64,000 bases of DNA from positions 186,001 through 250,000 of the forward strand of contig NZ_MUYG01000006.1 of NCBI RefSeq assembly GCF_002155425.1. Direction: 5' to 3'. The position numbers and the translations under genes were made by a program. This DNA is from Erythrobacter donghaensis. Lineage in GTDB: Bacteria > Pseudomonadota > Alphaproteobacteria > Sphingomonadales > Sphingomonadaceae. Of this stretch, positions 10,068 to 18,380 are shown piece by piece. The notes beneath the pieces were generated by a model. That model saw only the letters and a program-made list of their open reading frames with translations, was not told the DNA's origin and ran no database searches. Each line of letters opens with the position of its first letter. Position 1 is the stretch's first letter.

Positions 10068-10423
10068 GACACCGGCCTCGACAGGCTGATCTGCTGGCTT
10101 TCGCCGGTGCTCTTGAGCCGGTAGGTCAGGTCGATCACCAGCGTCGCATCCTCGCTGCGCACGGTCAGTTCCTCGAGCGTCATTACTTCCGAAAGCCAGC
10201 GCTGCACCGCGCCGCGCACCGTCATGTCGACCGACAGCGCCAGATCGGGCGAATTGCCGAGGAACAGCAACTGGTTGAGCCCGCAGCCGAAATCGGGGCG
10301 ATTGACGCGCTCACCGGGGACAGTGAACAGCACCTGTTCCAGCATGTCGCGGACATGGCCCGCATCATCGCTCAACGCGGTGCGGCCGAGCTCGGCGCGG
10401 TAGGGGTGGGCTATCCAGTTCAT
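10064..10423 (-). CDS. eCIS baseplate protein, GPW/gp25 family
   Basis: A 119-residue protein of the gp25-like fold, the small baseplate-sheath initiation subunit in T4, T6SS (TssE) and eCIS (Afp9). It carries the family features: an N-terminal HPYRAELGRTALSD, then MLEQVLFTVPGERVNRPDFG with the conserved arginine and FGCGL segment, and a C-terminal beta strand (LVIDLTYRLKSTGE). The ATG at 10423 is chosen because it yields the family length and forms a 4-bp overlap with the PAAR-like gene; a longer upstream frame is only read-through of that gene. It likely nucleates sheath assembly at the baseplate. Confidence 0.9.
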   Translation of the reverse strand: MNWIAHPYRAELGRTALSDDAGHVRDMLEQVLFTVPGERVNRPDFGCGLNQLLFLGNSPDLALSVDMTVRGAVQRWLSEVMTLEELTVRSEDATLVIDLTYRLKSTGESQQISLSRPVS

Positions 10424-10728
10424 GTCGCCATCACCCGCACCTGTCCGGCGACCACCACGCCGGGGCCGATCCCCATCGGCACGCTGGTCTGGACGAGGAC
10501 CGGCACCCCGCCCGCCTTGACCCGCACCGCGGGCACGCTCCACGTCAGCGTGGTGCAGGGCGTCGAGGGCACCGATGTAAGCGCGCAACCGGCAACAACG
10601 TGCTGGTCGGACGCGACCGCCACGGGCGCGCTGCTGATGCGCACGCGCATGTTGGTGGGCACATGGGTTGCGCTGCCCGCATGGCCGCACATCACCGTGG
10701 TCTGGCTGGTTATCACGGGCATTCCCAT
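10420..10728 (-). CDS. eCIS spike-tip PAAR-like protein
   Basis: A 102-residue protein directly after the spike gene, where PAAR tip proteins (Afp10) sit. The sequence is rich in Val, Ser, Thr and Gly with no charged helices, as expected for a small beta-structured cone. Potential metal ligands are C14, H16, H22, H43, C48 and C58. PAAR tips bind one zinc through His and Cys, so a metal site is plausible, but the canonical PAAR repeats are not obvious and the assignment leans on position. The start at 10728 shares one base with the stop of the spike gene (TGATG). Another eCIS tip family is possible. Confidence 0.7.
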   Translation of the reverse strand: MGMPVITSQTTVMCGHAGSATHVPTNMRVRISSAPVAVASDQHVVAGCALTSVPSTPCTTLTWSVPAVRVKAGGVPVLVQTSVPMGIGPGVVVAGQVRVMAT

Positions 10729-11219
10729 CAGATCACCTCCAGTGCGCCGTTGTTGACGCTGACCTGCGGCCCGGTCATCGCGATTTTCGCGCCCATGCCG
10801 TTGTCGATTTCGATCCCCGTCGGCCCCATCGTGATCTTCGCGCCGGTCGCGGTCTTGATCTCGAGCATCGCCGCGCCGGGCAGATCGGTGATCGTCGCGG
10901 TCAGCCCGTCGCACTGGAACACCCGCATGGTCGGCACGGCGGGGCTGGCGGGCGGCATCGAGGTGCTGCTCCAGAACCCGCCCATCCACACCGGATCGCT
11001 GCTGTTGCCGCCTTCGAACATGATCCACACGTCGGCCCCGATCGGCGGGAGCGAGAACCCGCCAACCCCGCTTCCGGCATAGGGCACGCAGGGCAGCGCC
11101 CAAGACAGCTCCGAGGCCCCCGGCACCCCCGGCACCGAAACCGCCAGCCGCCCCAGCATCAGCGGGTCGATATTGTTCTGCACCTTGCCGCGGTACAGGC
11201 CGGGATAGGCGCCGCTCAT
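10728..11219 (-). CDS. eCIS central spike, baseplate assembly protein V (gp5 OB-fold) type
   Basis: A 163-residue protein matching the gpV/VgrG-type spike module. The N-terminal part (YRGKVQNNIDPLMLGRLAV, then LPPIGADVWIMFEGGN and PVWMGGFW) is the OB-fold region shared by gp5, VgrG and gpV. The C-terminal part alternates short strands (AAMLEIKTATGAKITMGPTG), as in the beta-helical needle. In this operon the spike and the gpD-like hub are separate, whereas AFP/PVC Afp8 combines them in one VgrG-like protein. It overlaps the hub gene by 4 bp and the tip gene by 1 bp. Confidence 0.87.
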   Translation of the reverse strand: MSGAYPGLYRGKVQNNIDPLMLGRLAVSVPGVPGASELSWALPCVPYAGSGVGGFSLPPIGADVWIMFEGGNSSDPVWMGGFWSSTSMPPASPAVPTMRVFQCDGLTATITDLPGAAMLEIKTATGAKITMGPTGIEIDNGMGAKIAMTGPQVSVNNGALEVI

Positions 11220-12358
11220 GGCATCACCACCGGGGTCGTGGTGCCGGTGCCCTCGCGGCTCAATTTGAACTGCTGCTTGTATTCGCCGCGCATGATCACG
11301 TGCTTGACCTCCTCGACGAAGAAGAAGCCGCTATGCGCCCGCCCCGCGCCGCGCACGCCGACCAGCTGGCGCGGCTGAAGCACCTTGCCGTAGCGGCTGC
11401 CGTCAAGCTCGCCCTCGGCGGTCAGCACCTGCGCCGAAGCCTCGGACGCCGCCTGCGCCTCGGCCAGCGCCGCCGCTGCGGTGCGTGCGCCGTCCGGACG
11501 ATAGGAGCGCACGCCGGCGACCTCGGGGTTGAGGATCGCGGGTTCGGTCGCCAGCGGCACCGTCAGCGGCGGCACGGATTCGACTGGGACACTGGTGCCC
11601 GTCGTCCGGTCCTGCACCGCGCCGCTCACCCGGTGCGCGTCGCTGGCATTGTTCTGGAAATTGATCGAGGCCAGATTGCTGTCCGGCCCCATGTTGAGCG
11701 TCAGCGCCGCCTGCGGCAGGCCAAGCCGCGGCTGCGGGCCGAAATAGGCGGTGTTGGTGCCCGGCACCGGCCCCGGCGTCATCGTGAAGATGCACCCGTT
11801 CTCGCTCGCCAGCCGATTGAGGAAGCCGAGATCGGTTTCGTGCTGGGTGACGATCCGGTCGATCGGCAGGGGGATGTCGGTCGGCACCGGTGGCACGATC
11901 ATCGGGATCACGCCATATCGGGCATATTTGGCGAGCACGAGCGGCACGATCGCCGCAACCGGCAGGCCGGGATATTCGGTCGAGACCTCCTCGCGATCCA
12001 TCGCCTGACGGATGTCGAGCGCGGTTACCGCCAGCGTCCCGTCGCCCTGCCCCTGCCCCGGGTTCAGCTGCACCTGCGTGATCAGCCCGTCGAACAGCAC
12101 GTTGGGCAGCACGCCCAATGTCAGCACGATGATGATCCGCGATCCGGCCATCAGCCCCGGCAGGTTCATCAGCGGATAGTCCATCACCTCGGCCAGCGCC
12201 GCGCCCCGGCCCGCCTTGAACTGGATCTGCAAGGCCGAAGGATCGCGCGTCACCGAGGCCACCTCCAGCTTGTCGAGCGCATTGAGCGCCATCTCGGGCA
12301 GCGGCAGCGGCACGCCGGGTCCGGCGAGGATCGTCAGATGGGTGCCGAACAGGCTCAT
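11216..12358 (-). CDS. eCIS hub protein, phage late control gpD-like
   Basis: A 380-residue protein forming the trimeric hub (gp27/gpD type) under the inner tube. Supporting segments are LKFTD-like family stretches here seen as MVLTLGVLPN-type strands, GLITQVQLNPGQGQGDGTL, and the conserved IVTQHETDLGFLNRLASENG typical of gpD and VgrG hub domains. The C-terminus (GKVLQPRQLVGVRGAGRAHS, then FFFVEEVKHV) fits the end of the same domain. The ATG at 12358 forms a 4-bp overlap with the LysM-like gene; an in-frame upstream extension of 33 codons overlaps that gene and looks non-coding. It works with the spike gene next to it. Confidence 0.85.
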   Translation of the reverse strand: MSLFGTHLTILAGPGVPLPLPEMALNALDKLEVASVTRDPSALQIQFKAGRGAALAEVMDYPLMNLPGLMAGSRIIIVLTLGVLPNVLFDGLITQVQLNPGQGQGDGTLAVTALDIRQAMDREEVSTEYPGLPVAAIVPLVLAKYARYGVIPMIVPPVPTDIPLPIDRIVTQHETDLGFLNRLASENGCIFTMTPGPVPGTNTAYFGPQPRLGLPQAALTLNMGPDSNLASINFQNNASDAHRVSGAVQDRTTGTSVPVESVPPLTVPLATEPAILNPEVAGVRSYRPDGARTAAAALAEAQAASEASAQVLTAEGELDGSRYGKVLQPRQLVGVRGAGRAHSGFFFVEEVKHVIMRGEYKQQFKLSREGTGTTTPVVMP

Positions 12359-12657
12359 GATCCGCTCTCCGGCATGGCGATGATCAGCCGCTGGCCCTCG
12401 GGCTGCTCCATCGCTTCGGGATGGATCACGCGGTTCGCATCGGCGATGCGCCACCACGCGGTCGGCACGCCGATCGTGCGCGCGGCGAACAGGTCGATCC
12501 GGTCCCCCGCCTGCATCGGCACCACCGCCGCCACGGTCATGCGCTCGGGCTCAGGCACGAAGCGGCGCGCGAGATGCACCACGATCCGCCCGTCGGGAAG
12601 GGTGTGAAAGCGCTGCTCGCTTTTGGCGTAGCGGCCGTCGGGATCGTTGATCGACAT
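12355..12657 (-). CDS. eCIS LysM-like / tail protein X-like small protein
   Basis: A 100-residue protein. The segment AGDRIDLFAARTIGVPTAWW, followed by RIADANRVIHPEAM, resembles the LysM fold as used in phage tail protein X and in the C-terminus of Afp7, which clamps inner tube to baseplate. In AFP/PVC the CIS-tube domain and LysM domain are fused in one protein; here the CIS-tube-like gene is directly upstream and separate. A GAGGGG site precedes the ATG at 12657. It overlaps the hub gene by 4 bp. Peptidoglycan binding is not implied; in tails this fold serves protein contacts. Confidence 0.78.
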   Translation of the reverse strand: MSINDPDGRYAKSEQRFHTLPDGRIVVHLARRFVPEPERMTVAAVVPMQAGDRIDLFAARTIGVPTAWWRIADANRVIHPEAMEQPEGQRLIIAMPESGS

Positions 12658-12673
12658 GGCTTTGCCCCTCCCC

Positions 12674-13324
12674 TCAGATGATCCGCTGCCCGCTGCCGAG
12701 CACGGCATCGAGCGAGCCTACGTTGGCGATCTTGGCGAGCACCTCCTTGCTGACCTGATGCGCAAGGCTGAGGTGATGGCCGGGATGCGTGAACTGCAGG
12801 TCCGAATAGGTCAGCACCTTAAGCCCGAGCGAGACCTTGGCGCGGATCGGCGTCAGATCGGGGCCGAACTCGTCCTCGCTGACGCCGAATTCGGCGATCC
12901 GCACCGGCACCACCCGGTTGCGCCCGAACACCAGCACGGTGAAGGGGGCCTGCGGCGGAATGATCTCGATCGTGCCGATCTGGGTGAGGATCGTGTTGGC
13001 GATGACCAGCGCGCTCGACGGCGCGATCAGCATTTCGAGCGCGGCAAGCTGCGCCGCGACGCCGCCGGGCTGGGCCGTGTCGCTGCCGCCCATGCCGGCG
13101 GTGTCGTCGAACTCGATCTCGAGCTTGATCGTCTCGTTTGGCGCCCCGGCGATGCGGAAGGCTTCCTCCCCCGCCCCCTCGCCCCCGCCCGAGGTCCGCG
13201 CCTCGAGCGTGCGCGACAGGCTGGCGGGATTGTACTGGAAGACGATGACGCTGGGCATGGGATCGGGCAGCTTGAAGCTGACAATCGCCCCGCGCAGGGT
13301 CTTGGGGGTGAAGGGGGCGGTCAT
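12674..13324 (-). CDS. eCIS CIS-tube / Afp7-like tube-baseplate adaptor
   Basis: A 216-residue protein. The beginning (GAIVSFKLPDPMPSVIVFQY, then NPASLSRTLEA) is the signature of the contractile injection system tube-domain family, whose members top the hub and start the inner tube. Further family-like stretches are IKLEIEFDDTAGMGG and VLVFGRNRVVPVRIAEFGVS. It ends with a helical tail (HQVSKEVLAKIANVGSLDAV). The start overlaps the giant DUF4157 gene by 4 bp; the LysM-like gene follows after 16 bp. The usual Afp7 length is greater because the LysM part is fused there. Confidence 0.82.
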   Translation of the reverse strand: MTAPFTPKTLRGAIVSFKLPDPMPSVIVFQYNPASLSRTLEARTSGGGEGAGEEAFRIAGAPNETIKLEIEFDDTAGMGGSDTAQPGGVAAQLAALEMLIAPSSALVIANTILTQIGTIEIIPPQAPFTVLVFGRNRVVPVRIAEFGVSEDEFGPDLTPIRAKVSLGLKVLTYSDLQFTHPGHHLSLAHQVSKEVLAKIANVGSLDAVLGSGQRII

Positions 13325-16300
13325 CGGCCTGCCCTCGCAATGATGCCGCGCGCCATCTCGAAGTCGGTCTGAAGCGTGCCGACTGAGCGCCTCGCGTTTC
13401 TGATCAGGTTCACAACACCGATATGAGTGCGTCTATCACCCTGATAATATTCATTGAAACCGATGATTGCCGCCCGGTTGTCGCCCTTCCAAACCGTTCG
13501 GTCCGAATAAGCCTGAATCCGGTTCACAACCTCAACCACCGCGGCGCGCGTATTGTTTTCGTAGGTCTTGTACCGGTCAAAGATCGCGCGCAGATCGTTG
13601 TGCCAGGCTTCTTGGCCGACCGTCTGTTGTTGTGGCTGGGCAGTCATCGTTCCACTATCGTCGGCCTTGGCATAAACCGCTCCCGAATGGCCCTGCGGCA
13701 CGATCATGGTTGCGCCGCCGACATTGACGCGGCGTTCCCACGGCGTGGTTGCCGGGTCGTAGATGATCAGATCGGTCGGCGTGCGCCATTCGTTCTGGAG
13801 TTTCACCCACATCGCGGCGGCAATCATTCCCTCCTCTTCCCGCGCGGTTCGCGCCCGGGCGAGGACCTCGGGGATGTAGTTGGTCGGGATCCATTCGTGC
13901 GCCCCGCTTGACCAGCGGAAGCGGGAGGCAATGAATTCCTTATTGGCCCCGCCGGGCGCTTCCCACAATTCGTCAAACCGGGCAGGTGTGATAGTGCCCA
14001 GAGTAACCCCGGCACCCATGGCGAGCAGGAAGAAATCAAGCCCTCGCCGTTCAACCTGCGCCCGAAGATCGGGATCAACCTCGCTTGAACTGGCAAGTTC
14101 GGTCGCAGCCTTTCGCGCCGCAGCGATCAACTCGTCATTCGCGCTGCCAAGAGCATTTCGCAATATTGCCTCATGCAGCGCGCGCTTCAGCGATGTGTAT
14201 TCGCTCGCCGAGTCATTATCGCGCACCTTTTGCCGAACCATCGTCACAACGCGTTGCGCAAGCCCGGCGTGTTCGGTCGGAATTGCCGCTGTCAGGGCAT
14301 CGCGTGCGACACCTCCGAAGCTGCGGGAGGAATCGAGGGGATCGCTGAACAAGCCCTCAGTCGTCTTCAGCCGGTCGCCTACCTGCTCCCATGTGGATAG
14401 CGTATGCCAGGTCGCGGCATTAGCGCGCAGCAGGCTTCCGATCATCGCCTGTGCCTGCGGGTGCGCCGCGCGGATATTCTCGCGGAAGCGGTCGGCGAAG
14501 GCGGCATTTGCGCCCGAGAGATTGTCGAAAATGATCTTGAGGATCGGGCCCATCCGCTCCTCGATGCGCGTGATCTCTTCGGCCGATCGAGGAGCAGCGG
14601 TGCGCGCGGGCCCGGCAGCTCCGGCGCCGCTGCCTGATGCCGTACCCGTCGTCGGAGCAGGCGCCGTCGCTACCGCATCGACCAGCGGATCGAGCGTGTT
14701 GAGCAACGTCCGCGCTTCGCCAATCTTGTCCAGAGCGGTCTGCTTTTTGGTCGCATCGGTTTCCCTGTTCGCGGTTGCCGTCAGCGTATCCAGCCACGAC
14801 CCCAGCGGCCGCGGGTCGCTGCGGAGCATCACCGTGGCGCCGCCCGGGCCAGTGCGGTCGATGCTGAGGGTGTGATCCTCGCCCTCGGCCACGTCGACGC
14901 GGACCGGGTGGCCGATCTGTCCGGCTCCCGCCGCCCCCGCACCCGCAGCACCTGCCGCCCCCGCCCCGCCAGCGGCGCCGCGGCGCAGGCCGAGCGTGGT
15001 CAGCACGCGCTCCAGCATCCGGTCGACCGCATCGGCGATCCGCTGGCGCAGGTCGGTGATGATCTGCCGCACCCGCGCCGCCACGCCGGTCACACCCAGC
15101 AGGCTCATCAACAGGTCGATCACCACCGGCACGAGGTTGCCCAGCACCTCCTCCACCCGCTGCTTGGCCGGGTCGAGCACCCCGTGGGCGATGTTGGAGA
15201 TCGAGGCGACCACCGCCTGCGCAATGCCCATGAGCCGCTGCAACTGGGCGCTGACGAACTGGTAAATGTTCCAGATCGTCATCACCAGCTTGACCAGCGC
15301 GCCGACCGGATTGAACAGGCTGGCGAGCCAGCTGATCGAGGCCATCACCACCCGCTGGATCAGGAAATTGCGGATCGATTCGAGCACGCTGTCACGCAAC
15401 GAGGCGAGCGATTCCTGAATGCGGGTCCACAGCCCCTGCCAGCCTTCGGTGATCAGCGTGCCGATCCAGCTCGCCATCATCTCCAGCCGCGCGACATTTT
15501 CCGGCCCGATCAGCCGCGCCGCGCGCTCGCGCACGAAGTCCCATGTCAGCCCCATGATCTGGCGCACCAGATCGAGCACGGTCCACAGGTTCCACTCGTC
15601 GGGGATCTGGATGTCGCCGAGCGCGCCGGTCAGCCAACCGATCACCCCGCGCCGCAAGTGCGTGCCGAAATTGTCGGCAAAACGCTCGACCCCGCCGACC
15701 AGCGCGGAGATCATGTTGCCCACGAAAGCGCCCGGATCGTTGACGATGATGTCGATCGCCTCGCTCGCCTGCGCGATCAGGGCGTGGAAGGCGGCCGGAT
15801 CGATCCCCAGCACCCGCAGCACCGCATCGAGCACCTGCCGCAGCAAGGCGCCCCAATCGCCGCTGATCGCCGCCTGCAGGATCGCCGCCGCCGCGTTGAA
15901 GGCTGCCTGATAGGCGTCGAGGATGGCGTTGACCGCGCTGGTCAGCGCGGCGGCAATCGCATTCACCCCGTCGATCAGCGCGTTGGCGACCGCATCGATC
16001 GCGCTGTTGACCAAGGCCACCGCGCTGTCGATCGCGGCGGTCAGGCGGGCGGCGAGTTCGGGGAAGATTTCGCCGATCAGCCCGTCGATCAGGCCCTTCA
16101 GCAATTCGCCGAGCGCAGTGACCAAGGCCTGCAAGGCGCGCGAGGCCAAGTCGATCAGCGCGGTGACGGCTGTGCGCGCGAGTTCGATCAGCCCGGTGAT
16201 CGCCGAGCGCACCAGATCGAAGATGCCGTTCACCAGCGAGACCAGCGCTTCGAAGGCATCGGCGATCCAGCTCGCCGCGCGTTCCCACCAGCTCTGGTTC

Positions 16301-18123
16301 TCGGCTTCGCGGCGCTTGCGCTCGCGCTCGGCTTCTGCCTTGCGCTCGCCCTCGGCGACCTTGGCGCGGGCTTCGGTCTCGGCCTCGTCGTAGCGCGCGT
16401 CGATTGCGGTTTCGGCGTTGCGGACCTCGGTTTCGGCCTCGGCCCGCTTGGAATCGCGCGCCTGTGCGGCCTGCCCGTTGACTTCGGCCATTGCGGTGTT
16501 CTGGTCGTCGACCGTGCGCTGGCGTTCGTCCTGAATGACCTGGCGCTGCTCGGTGATGGCGTCGCGCTGCTGCTGGTCGGCCTGCTGTTCGGCGGCGGCG
16601 CGATCGGTCTCGGCTTGCGCGACGGCGGTGTCGTGCGCGGCCTGCCGCTCGGTCTCCGCCGTCTGCATCTGGTCGCGGGCGGCGGCGGTGCTGGCGGCCA
16701 TGTCGGCTCCGGTGGCGGCATCGAAATCGGCGACCACGGCTTCGGGCAGCGCGAGGGTCTGCAACTGCTCGGCTTCGGGTGCGGGGGTGATCGGCGCGGT
16801 GGATGCCGCCGCCATCTCGGGCGCGGGGGCTTCGGCGGCGAGCGCGCGCGGCATGATCGCCTCGGGCCCCGGCCCGTTGACGACCGCAGCGGCGGCTTCT
16901 TGCCGCTGGGTGGACGCCGCATCGCGCTGCTGCGTCTGCGCGTCATCGAGCCGTTCGGGATCGTTGGCCCCGTCGCGCGGCACGCCAGCCCGGTCGGTGA
17001 CGGCGGTCTGGATGCCCGGATTGCCGGTCCCCACCGCGTCGATCTGGTCGTCGACCCGCTCGGGGGTGGCGCTTTCAGTGAAACGCCGCTCCATTTCGTG
17101 ATTGAAGGTGGGCGGCACCGCCAGAGTAGGCTGTTCGGGCGCGGCTGGGACTTCGACGGTCGGTGCGGCGGCATCGGCAGGCGTGATGTCAGGCGCGTCG
17201 GTGGGGACGGTGATCGGCGGCGGCAGCGGCAGGGCTGTGTCCTCGCCCCCGGTTTCCACCGTGATCGCCGGAGTGGCCTCGGCAAGCTTGCCGTGTGCGG
17301 TGGCGTTGCTCGCTTCGAGCTGGCCTTGCAGACCGCCCATCGCCGCCGCTTTCTGCGAGGGCGCCATGGTCGCATAGGCATCCATCACCCCCGCCGGGCT
17401 TTCGGCATTCGCCATCGCCTCCTGCGCCGCCGCGGCTTCCGCCGCGCGCTGTGCCGCGAGGGCGGGGTCGATGGTGGGCTCGACGAATTCGGGCGGGGTG
17501 AAGGTGGGGGCGATGTCGGTGTCGGCGGCAGCGGGGGCGGCGGCTTCGGGCGATGCGGTTCCCGCGCTACCGGAGGCGGCGGAGGTGTCGCTGCGGGCCG
17601 GTTCCTCGCTGCGGGTTGGCACTGGCGGTTCGGCGCTGGTCGCCTCGCCCTCGGGCACGGTGCGTCGCAGCGCGGCAACGCCGGGAGCAACCGGCGTGGC
17701 TGTCAGATCGACCGGCCCCGCACCCTCGGCGGCCTGATCGGCGGCGGCTTCGGCGCGGCTGTGCTCGGGCAGCACCGGCGCATGGGCGAGCCGCTCCAGC
17801 AGCGCGGCGGGCGGCGCATCGCCCAGTCCAGTCTCTCTGAGGCCCGCCTCGGGCTGCTGCATGGCGTGAGCCAGCTCATGCGCGACGAGATCGCTGCCGA
17901 CCCGTTCGTGCGGCAGGAAGATGACCCCGTCGATCGCCGCCCCCTGCGCTTGCTTGCGCCGCAGCGATTGTGCCACCGCCGGGCCGATGAACACCGGGAC
18001 ATGCGCAGCACGGCGACCGAAGCGGGCAATCATCAGCGCGCGGTGCGGCACCTCCGCCCGCCGCACCGCGCGGGTGGCGGCGACATCGGCCGTGCCGGAG
18101 CGGAGGCGCGCGCGCAGCTTCAT
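13321..18123 (-). CDS. Giant modular DUF4157 (eCIS core domain) protein, candidate cargo or tape-measure-like protein
   Basis: A 1600-residue protein in the centre of the eCIS operon. Residues 1-95 are DUF4157, the eCIS core domain, with the metallopeptidase-like motif H82-E-x2-H86 in VAHELAHAMQQ. Residues 100-480 are Ala/Pro/Glu-rich and probably disordered. About 480-610 is a charged, Gln/Ala/Glu-rich coiled coil. About 610-1045 is a long series of amphipathic or hydrophobic helices (for example SLVNGIFDLVRSAITGLIEL) recalling tape-measure or membrane-active segments. A Gly-Ala linker near 1045-1065 leads to a C-terminal part (about 1178-1600) that I cannot assign, rich in Trp, Asn and His; its coding DNA is clearly lower in GC than the rest. 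The layout suits a loaded effector with a replaceable end, but a tape-measure role is also possible. Whether the HExxH motif is catalytic is unknown. It is coupled by ATGA to both neighbours. Confidence 0.8.
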   Translation of the reverse strand: MKLRARLRSGTADVAATRAVRRAEVPHRALMIARFGRRAAHVPVFIGPAVAQSLRRKQAQGAAIDGVIFLPHERVGSDLVAHELAHAMQQPEAGLRETGLGDAPPAALLERLAHAPVLPEHSRAEAAADQAAEGAGPVDLTATPVAPGVAALRRTVPEGEATSAEPPVPTRSEEPARSDTSAASGSAGTASPEAAAPAAADTDIAPTFTPPEFVEPTIDPALAAQRAAEAAAAQEAMANAESPAGVMDAYATMAPSQKAAAMGGLQGQLEASNATAHGKLAEATPAITVETGGEDTALPLPPPITVPTDAPDITPADAAAPTVEVPAAPEQPTLAVPPTFNHEMERRFTESATPERVDDQIDAVGTGNPGIQTAVTDRAGVPRDGANDPERLDDAQTQQRDAASTQRQEAAAAVVNGPGPEAIMPRALAAEAPAPEMAAASTAPITPAPEAEQLQTLALPEAVVADFDAATGADMAASTAAARDQMQTAETERQAAHDTAVAQAETDRAAAEQQADQQQRDAITEQRQVIQDERQRTVDDQNTAMAEVNGQAAQARDSKRAEAETEVRNAETAIDARYDEAETEARAKVAEGERKAEAERERKRREAENQSWWERAASWIADAFEALVSLVNGIFDLVRSAITGLIELARTAVTALIDLASRALQALVTALGELLKGLIDGLIGEIFPELAARLTAAIDSAVALVNSAIDAVANALIDGVNAIAAALTSAVNAILDAYQAAFNAAAAILQAAISGDWGALLRQVLDAVLRVLGIDPAAFHALIAQASEAIDIIVNDPGAFVGNMISALVGGVERFADNFGTHLRRGVIGWLTGALGDIQIPDEWNLWTVLDLVRQIMGLTWDFVRERAARLIGPENVARLEMMASWIGTLITEGWQGLWTRIQESLASLRDSVLESIRNFLIQRVVMASISWLASLFNPVGALVKLVMTIWNIYQFVSAQLQRLMGIAQAVVASISNIAHGVLDPAKQRVEEVLGNLVPVVIDLLMSLLGVTGVAARVRQIITDLRQRIADAVDRMLERVLTTLGLRRGAAGGAGAAGAAGAGAAGAGQIGHPVRVDVAEGEDHTLSIDRTGPGGATVMLRSDPRPLGSWLDTLTATANRETDATKKQTALDKIGEARTLLNTLDPLVDAVATAPAPTTGTASGSGAGAAGPARTAAPRSAEEITRIEERMGPILKIIFDNLSGANAAFADRFRENIRAAHPQAQAMIGSLLRANAATWHTLSTWEQVGDRLKTTEGLFSDPLDSSRSFGGVARDALTAAIPTEHAGLAQRVVTMVRQKVRDNDSASEYTSLKRALHEAILRNALGSANDELIAAARKAATELASSSEVDPDLRAQVERRGLDFFLLAMGAGVTLGTITPARFDELWEAPGGANKEFIASRFRWSSGAHEWIPTNYIPEVLARARTAREEEGMIAAAMWVKLQNEWRTPTDLIIYDPATTPWERRVNVGGATMIVPQGHSGAVYAKADDSGTMTAQPQQQTVGQEAWHNDLRAIFDRYKTYENNTRAAVVEVVNRIQAYSDRTVWKGDNRAAIIGFNEYYQGDRRTHIGVVNLIRNARRSVGTLQTDFEMARGIIARAGR

Positions 18124-18380
18124 GCCCCTTGCTCCGGCGTGACGAAATGCGCGCGGATCGCGGCGGCCATGGCGACGGTGTCGATCCCGCCATCGGGGCG
18201 GGAATCGAGCGTGAGGTCAACCGCATGATCGGGTTGCCGCCACACCAGCCCTTGCGCCAGATCCGCCATCTCCAGCGCGGCGAGGTGCCCGTGGAGATCA
18301 GCCGCCACCTGCTCCGCCGCGCGGGAATCCAGCCCCGGCAGAACCAGCGTTTCGATCGCGAGGGAGGTGGGCTGTCTCAT
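18120..18380 (-). CDS. Small acidic eCIS-operon protein, function unknown
   Basis: An 86-residue, acidic, Ala/Asp/Leu-rich protein without Cys or membrane segments. I do not recognise its family. It begins IETLVLPGLDSRAAEQVAAD and is predicted helix-rich. It lies between the AAA+ ATPase and the DUF4157 giant, overlapping each by 4 bp, with GGAGCTGGGG just before its ATG inside the ATPase end. The tight coupling suggests it acts with one of these two, for instance as a chaperone or adaptor for the giant protein; this is inference from position only. Confidence 0.65.
   Translation of the reverse strand: MRQPTSLAIETLVLPGLDSRAAEQVAADLHGHLAALEMADLAQGLVWRQPDHAVDLTLDSRPDGGIDTVAMAAAIRAHFVTPEQGA

Noticed and set aside
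17862-17890. HExxH motif of the DUF4157 domain as proof of an active protease
   Set aside because: The motif is visible, but DUF4157 proteins are not uniformly shown to be proteases, and the third metal ligand could not be placed.
14872-18228. Plus-strand open frame of 1118 codons opposite the DUF4157 gene
   Set aside because: It is antisense to a gene with recognisable domains and ATGA couplings. The His/Arg/Asp/Gly-rich translation is the usual product of reading high-GC genes backwards.
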